Shown here one piece after another: positions 58,691 through 64,000 of a stretch of DNA of 64,000 bases (position 1 is its first letter; every line of letters begins with the position of its first letter). Both the position numbers and the translations under genes were made by a program. The stretch is taken from the NCBI RefSeq assembly GCF_016859285.1, contig NC_053422.1, positions 11,393,501-11,457,500 on the forward strand. The letters are read 5' to 3'. Under the pieces are notes generated by a model, which was not told where the DNA came from, ran no database searches, and saw only the letters and a list, made by a program, of their open reading frames with translations. Origin of the DNA: Xiphias gladius (lineage: Eukaryota; Chordata; Actinopteri; Istiophoriformes; Xiphiidae).

Positions 58691-60061
58691 GACAGTTAAT
58701 GCTTTTTTTCCCCTTCCCATCTGTATCTGCTATGGAGGTATCAGGAGGTGAAAGCACAAAATTTGTCTTTGCACTTCTTGCCAAAAAAATCCATATTAAA
58801 CAGACATGGTTGGATTTTCTTAGTGAATGTGGCCCTTGTGAGTTTCCTCATAAATGTAGTATTAGTCATATAAAGTACAAAGTCAGCAGAAATATCCGGG
58901 GCCACCTATTTCCATTCTTAGTAAATCGTGAGACCTCAGTCCATACAGTTGTATGCAAAAGATAGTAGCCCACCCCTTTGCCAACTGTTTAGAATGGTGG
59001 TGGAAATACTCTGCTTTGAGGTTGTGTGGCAGAAGACTGGATTCCACTAAGTATCAGCAAGTGTCCTGCAGTCAGCCAAGAAAGTTAAGACAAAGTGTTT
59101 CCAAGCTGTAACATCTGCCAAATGGGGGGGTTACTAAGTACTGACTTGGTAGGGTGTCCAAACCCTTGCATATGTTACAATTACCGTTTATTTTTACATC
59201 CGCCAAGAAGGTTATGTAATCACCCATGTCTGTCTGTTTTTTCTTTTGGTTTGTCTATTTTGTCAGCAGGAATATGCAAGAAGTATTTAATTTGCACCAA
59301 AACCGGTGGAGTCATGGGGTATGGGCCAGGGAAGAACCCATTCAATTTTGGGTCAGATCCGGATCATTTACTACTACTACTACTTTTTTCCTCTGAAGTC
59401 TGGTGTGTGTTCTTTGACATTGACGGAGGTCTGCGCTCCACTGAGCGCATTTACTAGTTTATTTCTGTTTTTTAAGTTCATTAAATAAAAAGTAACATTG
59501 TGCTAACATTTGGAGAGAGACTCATTTTTTAAATGTCTTTTCGCTGCATATTTACTTCTTTTCATTTTGAAAATCGGCAAAATATGTAATTTGTCCAGGG
59601 GCTCCCAAACTTTCGCATACATGTGTAAATACATGGAGGCACCTGTTGTATTTACAACTGTAAATACATGTAGCTGTCGGCCACATGCACATTTAATTAG
59701 TTGGTACTAAAACCAGCAGTGATTATGTATATCAATCTGTTAACTATCATCAGGCGATGGAGCGTTTCAGTAATCAACATTAATATATTTAATTCAACAC
59801 AGACACACTTACTTAAATAAGATTAGATTTACGAGCAGGGACAATATGAAAAAAGTTATCAATGCATAATTTTTCGGAGGACGATATCTCATACTGGGGT
59901 TTTAAATATCAGAGATTTGTTCAAAATGGAAAGCACAACAAACTATGTGAGACTTTAAAACTGTTGTACCTTTCCAGGGAATTTTATAGACCTTAGAGAT
60001 CATTTTCTCAACAATGTGTTGGCGTAGTGTATAATAGGAAACTACACACAAGCCATCTGCA

Positions 60062-60690
60062 TAGGTGGAAAAAGTAATCAGCGCCTTCATTTAAGTAAAA
60101 GTAGCTATACCACAATGTAAAAATACTCAGTTACAAGTAAAAATCCTGTATACTAAATTCTACTTGAGCACACCAGCCGCAAAGTAGAAGTAAAATAAAG
60201 CAGAATGGTAGAGGAGTGTTGGAGCCCCCGATATTATCAACAATGTTATTTTGTGTACACAGTTTATTATCTTAAAAGTGTCTTATCTTGTAAAACAAGA
60301 TCAAAAACAGTCATTTTTCAGGACTTTGGGAACAACCTACAGCTTTATCATTCTTATTGGTGACCTCATGTAAATCCCAGCAGAGCTTTGCACCTCAACC
60401 TGAGCAGGTCTGATCAGCCAGACACCTGTGTGAGCATAAAGGGCCTTTCATTTATAATAATATATTAAATATTATAAGGTGTTGTATGTTTTGTATGTAA
60501 AAAAAAAAAAATCTAATTAGCGGTTACAGTTGTCAGATAAATGTAGTGCAGTAAGAAGTACAATATTTCCCTCTGGAATGTAGCGGAGCAGAACTATAAA
60601 GTGACATAAAAAGGAAATACTCAAAGTACAAGTACCCAATAATTGTACTTATGTAGCGTTCTTGAGTAAATGTACTTACTTTCCACTGAG
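60062..60690. repeat. Full-length-like copy of the 'gtggtggaaagtaac' MITE
   Basis: Left end 'taggtggaaaaagtaatcag' and right end 'tgtacttactttccactg' are inverted relatives. The body shares 'accacaatgtaaaaatactc' and 'gtacaatatttccctctgga' with the copy at 41480-41955. A central stretch (60215-60470) is not shared. Located between trmt12 and the sytl gene. Confidence 0.7.
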
Positions 60691-60839
60691 CATTGTAGCA
60701 TCTGTTCTCTAAATAGCAATAAATGGCTCACGGTATTTGTTTTTTGTGTTTATTTGTATTTCTCACGTTTACCATCTTACACAGTAAACTTTTTTTTTTC
60801 CTTAAATAAGTAATAGCCCTGCACTTGCCTTTGTTTTTC

Positions 60840-61700
60840 CTCGCACTGCGTTCAAAAGAAACCGACTGAGGAGGAAAAAGGGGGAAACTGAGCCAATTCT
60901 TGTGAGTGTTTCAACGGGTCAAATTTTCCACATTCAGCCCACCTGCGGTAAATAGAGCCGAGGAAAAGGCACCTGTCATGGAAAATGTGGAGAGGCGCTC
61001 CCTGCCTGTCCGCTGCAAACTTTCCTTGTCTTCCGGTACTTGGGACTCCCCTTGCGCACAAAGTCAACAGTCCTGGAGACGGGAGGCATGAAAACGAAGA
61101 CGTGGGAGAGAAAGGCACGGTCGTGCTCGTAGCGGATCGGGAGACTGGGTGAACCTGCTTGGAGGTAGACGGCAGGATAATTATCTTACATGCGCTGTTA
61201 GCTTGTCTGCTAATTTTAACCTTTTTCGTTGTGTTTTCCGTCAGGAATATCTCGCCGCCGTAGTGACGCAAACCGTGGGCTGGGGGGTCGACTTATAGCA
61301 ACAGGTGTGTGTCATTTTCTTTTAATAAGCTGTAAGTATTTCACCTGACTACACAGTTAAGAAAAAAACAAAAACAAACACCGAATCGACCTCTCAGATG
61401 TGCAACCCTTTACAGTCGTACAGAAGTAAACTGGTTTCTGAAGACCTCGTGGATGTGGAGTAACGCTGGCATTAGTTTAATCCTCAGCCGGTAACGTAAC
61501 GTAGCGTAGCGTAACGTAACGTCAACGTTCGCCCGACGGAGTCGCAGCCGTTAAGCAGCTCACCACGGAGCTCCTCGATGCCTCGAATCTGATATTACCC
61601 GTCGCACCGGACCCGATGTCTGCCGTCGGCCGTTGGCTGAATTCAAAAGCGTCGTAAAAAGGACTGAGTCGACTTCCCAAAGCAAATATCAGCCTTTACA
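60840..61700 (+). promoter_or_regulatory. CpG-rich promoter and probable untranslated first exon(s) of the sytl gene
   Basis: A local rise in G+C and CpG (60900-61160 and 61480-61700) lies 2-2.8 kb before the first coding exon. Plausible donors for an untranslated exon are ggag|gtagac near 61163 and caacag|gtgtgt near 61302. Neither can be confirmed without transcripts. The stretch 61491-61528 is a run of gtaac/gtagc pentamers. Confidence 0.4.
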
Positions 61701-63615
61701 GTCGGGTACAAGCGAATTAAAGCCGGCGCCAAGTGGATGTGGAGTAATGTTAGCATTTTAAATTAAAGTTGTAACGCACGTTAAAGCAGCCTTCGGTAGC
61801 ATATGCTGGGCCTTTTTTTTTTTTTTTTTTTTAAATGATTGAAATTTGAATTTCAGCACTGCAGATTGGTAACCTGGAAAGGCTATGAAAACGGTCTCGT
61901 CGCTCATGATTTGATATCCCTCAGCGTGGAGTTTGATGCTTAACTTCATCAAATTCACTCCGTTGACCATCTGGAGTCTGTTCATCGGTGAGCACAGTAA
62001 CATAACTTTATACATCACGTAGAGACAAGCTGGGAAAAACCGGTCAAGAGTGCTGAAGTGGAGCTTTCACACACTATTTCATATGTCTGCTGGCCGTTTG
62101 AAAGACTGTAAATAGACGACATTATAGTTTAATTTGTGTATAAGTAGGGAAACTATTTATTTTTTACGACCTTGACTTGTTCTGTAATAATGTTTTGAGT
62201 GAATATCACTCAAGATTGTAAACCCCAACAGCTTCATATTTTGTTTTAAAGGAAAAAAAAAAAAAAGAACTCAGACTCGTAGTTGAGTTTGTGCTGAAAA
62301 ATGACACCGTGCATGTGGAGTAAGGACAGTTTAAAAGGCTATAAACGAAGACAGAAATGAATGCACAGGAAATCAGAAAAATTAACCAAAATGGACCTGG
62401 ACCCCTAAGGATTACTGTCATTCGCAGTTTACACAAACCTACACACTTGCATTCACTATGCTACTACACTTGTTTTTGGCTAAATGCGTTTTCAAAACAA
62501 ACACAAATTCCCTCTTTAATGTCCTCTGCTTAGTGTTTGGAAAGGATTGTTCAACTTAGTGCAGTATCTCTGACTTACATGGTACAGGCGCGTGTGCCAT
62601 TTCCTTGAAGGTTACCCAGACAAGTTGCCTAGACGGTATTATCAAACTACTGCTAGCGTTCGTTGCTCCCTAGGCATTCAAACAATGAGGAAAAAAGGTC
62701 TTGTGTTTTGCATGCAGTTTCGAATTGCAGCTTCCCCCCTCTGATGAGCCACTGAACACACACATTGCCCCCTAACTTAAATTTCTTTTGAGGTAGTTAA
62801 ATTACCAATGGAGCATAAAGATGGGAAAATGACAGAGGAAAAGCTTGGTGTTGGGCTTTAACAAATGTTTAAGCTGCTGAGCTCCGCCCATCTCACTGTA
62901 TCCTTAGAGGGTGGGAACCCTACCTGATAGCCAGTTCCATGTTGTTTTTGCCCATCCCATTCAAAACAACCTTTCACCCGGGCAGAGGTTTTCTGTGGGA
63001 TTTTTAAATCCTCTGGCATCCTAGTTCCTTTTAGTCATTTATCATTTTTGGAGAGCAGGGTTCAGCCAGAAACTTGTTGCCAAGTTTAAGACTGATTCCT
63101 CCCCCCTTTTGAAATGGAAAATATGTCTTAATAGTGAGTCTCTCTTGCCTTTATCTAGACTTCCACGGATGATCATTTTTGACTCAAGTTTTTAAATACA
63201 AGAAGGAACAAAGTTGCTGTTCGTCTTCTGCAGTGAGATTTTAGTCAATCTTAATGCGGCAGTATGTCCTTCGTTCGACAGCTTTCTCTTTAATGAACCA
63301 CTTCCAGCAGAGCAGCGTTATACAGTAGGAATGGCATATTGGCAGCAGAGGCTTCACTCCATGGAGGCCAACAGGAAGGGAGAAAGGTCACTCAGTCGTC
63401 TAACTAGTCATTTGATTGGGACCACACAACTCTCTCTGCCTATCTCTATCTTCATCACTGCAGGGAATCAAGTCACCAAGTTCCTCTTTTTTTTTTACTG
63501 CAGAGCTCTGCCTAGGTTGTCTCACATGGCATTATAGGAAAACAGGCTCTAGACTAGTAGAGTAATAAAGTATTACCACTTTCTGTCAATTCCTGATGTT
63601 CTGTTTTGTCTTCAG

Positions 63616-63806
63616 GTATCTTCTCAATGCGACAGCGACTGGGCTGAGCCAGTTAACCTGCACTAAGGGGTTTTGGTTGAAGGCACAATGCCCCAGGCTG
63701 CTGACATGATCAACCTAGGCTTCCTGTCTGACTCTGAGCGGGAGCTGATCCTGGAGGTGCTGCGACGGGACGAGGAGCTGAGGCAGGCTGAGGAGCAGCG
63801 TGTACG
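63616..63806 (+). CDS. sytl4: Synaptotagmin-like protein (granuphilin type), first coding exon; continues past window
   Basis: The acceptor tcttcag precedes 63616. The ATG at 63688 has A at -3. The exon ends at the donor cg|gtgaga (63807). The 39 whole codons read MPQAADMINLGFLSDSERE, then LILEVLRRDEELRQAEEQRV, with an Arg codon split at the donor. This is the first helix of the Slp homology domain that binds GTP-bound Rab27; Slp proteins tether secretory vesicles to the plasma membrane. FLS...LIL.VL.RDEE.R.A resembles SYTL4 more than SYTL5, while INL-FL is also like SYTL5, so the paralog call is tentative. The zinc-binding second half and the C2 domains are outside the window. Confidence 0.65.
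63627..63647 (+). other. Short upstream open reading frame in the sytl 5' UTR
   Basis: ATG at 63627 gives six codons (MRQRLG) and TGA at 63645-63647, 40 nt before the main start codon in the same exon. Such short frames often lower translation of the main frame; whether it does so here is unknown. Confidence 0.5.
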
Positions 63807-64000
63807 GTGAGAGGAGAGCACTCTCTATTAAGTGTACTAAATGGTTAAACTTACCTGCTTTACTGTTCTCTATTTATGAGTTATAAAAGTACCAAAATAT
63901 ATAAGGTGTTACAAATGTAGTCAATTCAAGTTTTTACTAATTAAAACTAAATTGTTCAGTTCGAGTATAGCGTAATTCACCTTGTAGGCGTTTGATATTT

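Overview
The window is vertebrate nuclear DNA, almost certainly from a ray-finned (percomorph-like) teleost. The evidence is short exons with canonical splice sites and recognisably vertebrate proteins, many degenerate Tc1/mariner, hAT-like and MITE copies of the kinds common in fish genomes, long dinucleotide microsatellites, and AT-rich introns. There is no prokaryotic content, CRISPR array, operon or tRNA/rRNA gene that I can support.

Five protein-coding genes can be assembled exon by exon with an uninterrupted frame. (1) xpnpep2, + strand, positions 1-5181: the 3' ten exons of a GPI-anchored aminopeptidase P; the 5' end lies outside the window. (2) sash3, + strand, 10300-18248: eight coding exons, 405 residues, a complete lymphocyte-type SLY/SH3/SAM adaptor. 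(3) zdhhc9, - strand, 49131-24207: nine coding exons, 389 residues, a complete Ras-type DHHC palmitoyltransferase with a 10.4-kb first coding intron. (4) trmt12 (TYW2), + strand, 53865-57666: seven coding exons, 405 residues, a wybutosine-pathway tRNA enzyme. (5) The first coding exon of a synaptotagmin-like gene, probably sytl4, + strand, 63688-63806, which continues off the right edge.

The order xpnpep2-sash3-zdhhc9 matches human Xq26.1 as I remember it. trmt12 and the sytl gene are not neighbours there, so a synteny break lies between about 49.2 and 53.8 kb. The genes are functionally unrelated (peptidase, immune adaptor, lipid transferase, tRNA modifier, vesicle tether); this is ordinary chromosomal neighbourhood, not a pathway cluster.

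The most distinctive observation is a zdhhc9 intron (29525-30593) that has no GT-AG ends. It carries a textbook U12-type AT-AC donor, a U12-like branch site and an AC acceptor, and using it restores the reading frame exactly. Other notable items are a near-identical 687-bp tandem duplication inside zdhhc9 intron 1, a MITE nested in a hAT-like element with both sets of target-site duplications still readable, an autonomous-sized Tc1 relic and an internally deleted relative of it flanking trmt12, a C/U-rich tract just after the zdhhc9 stop codon, and an intron-rich trmt12. I did not find a previously undescribed multi-gene system.
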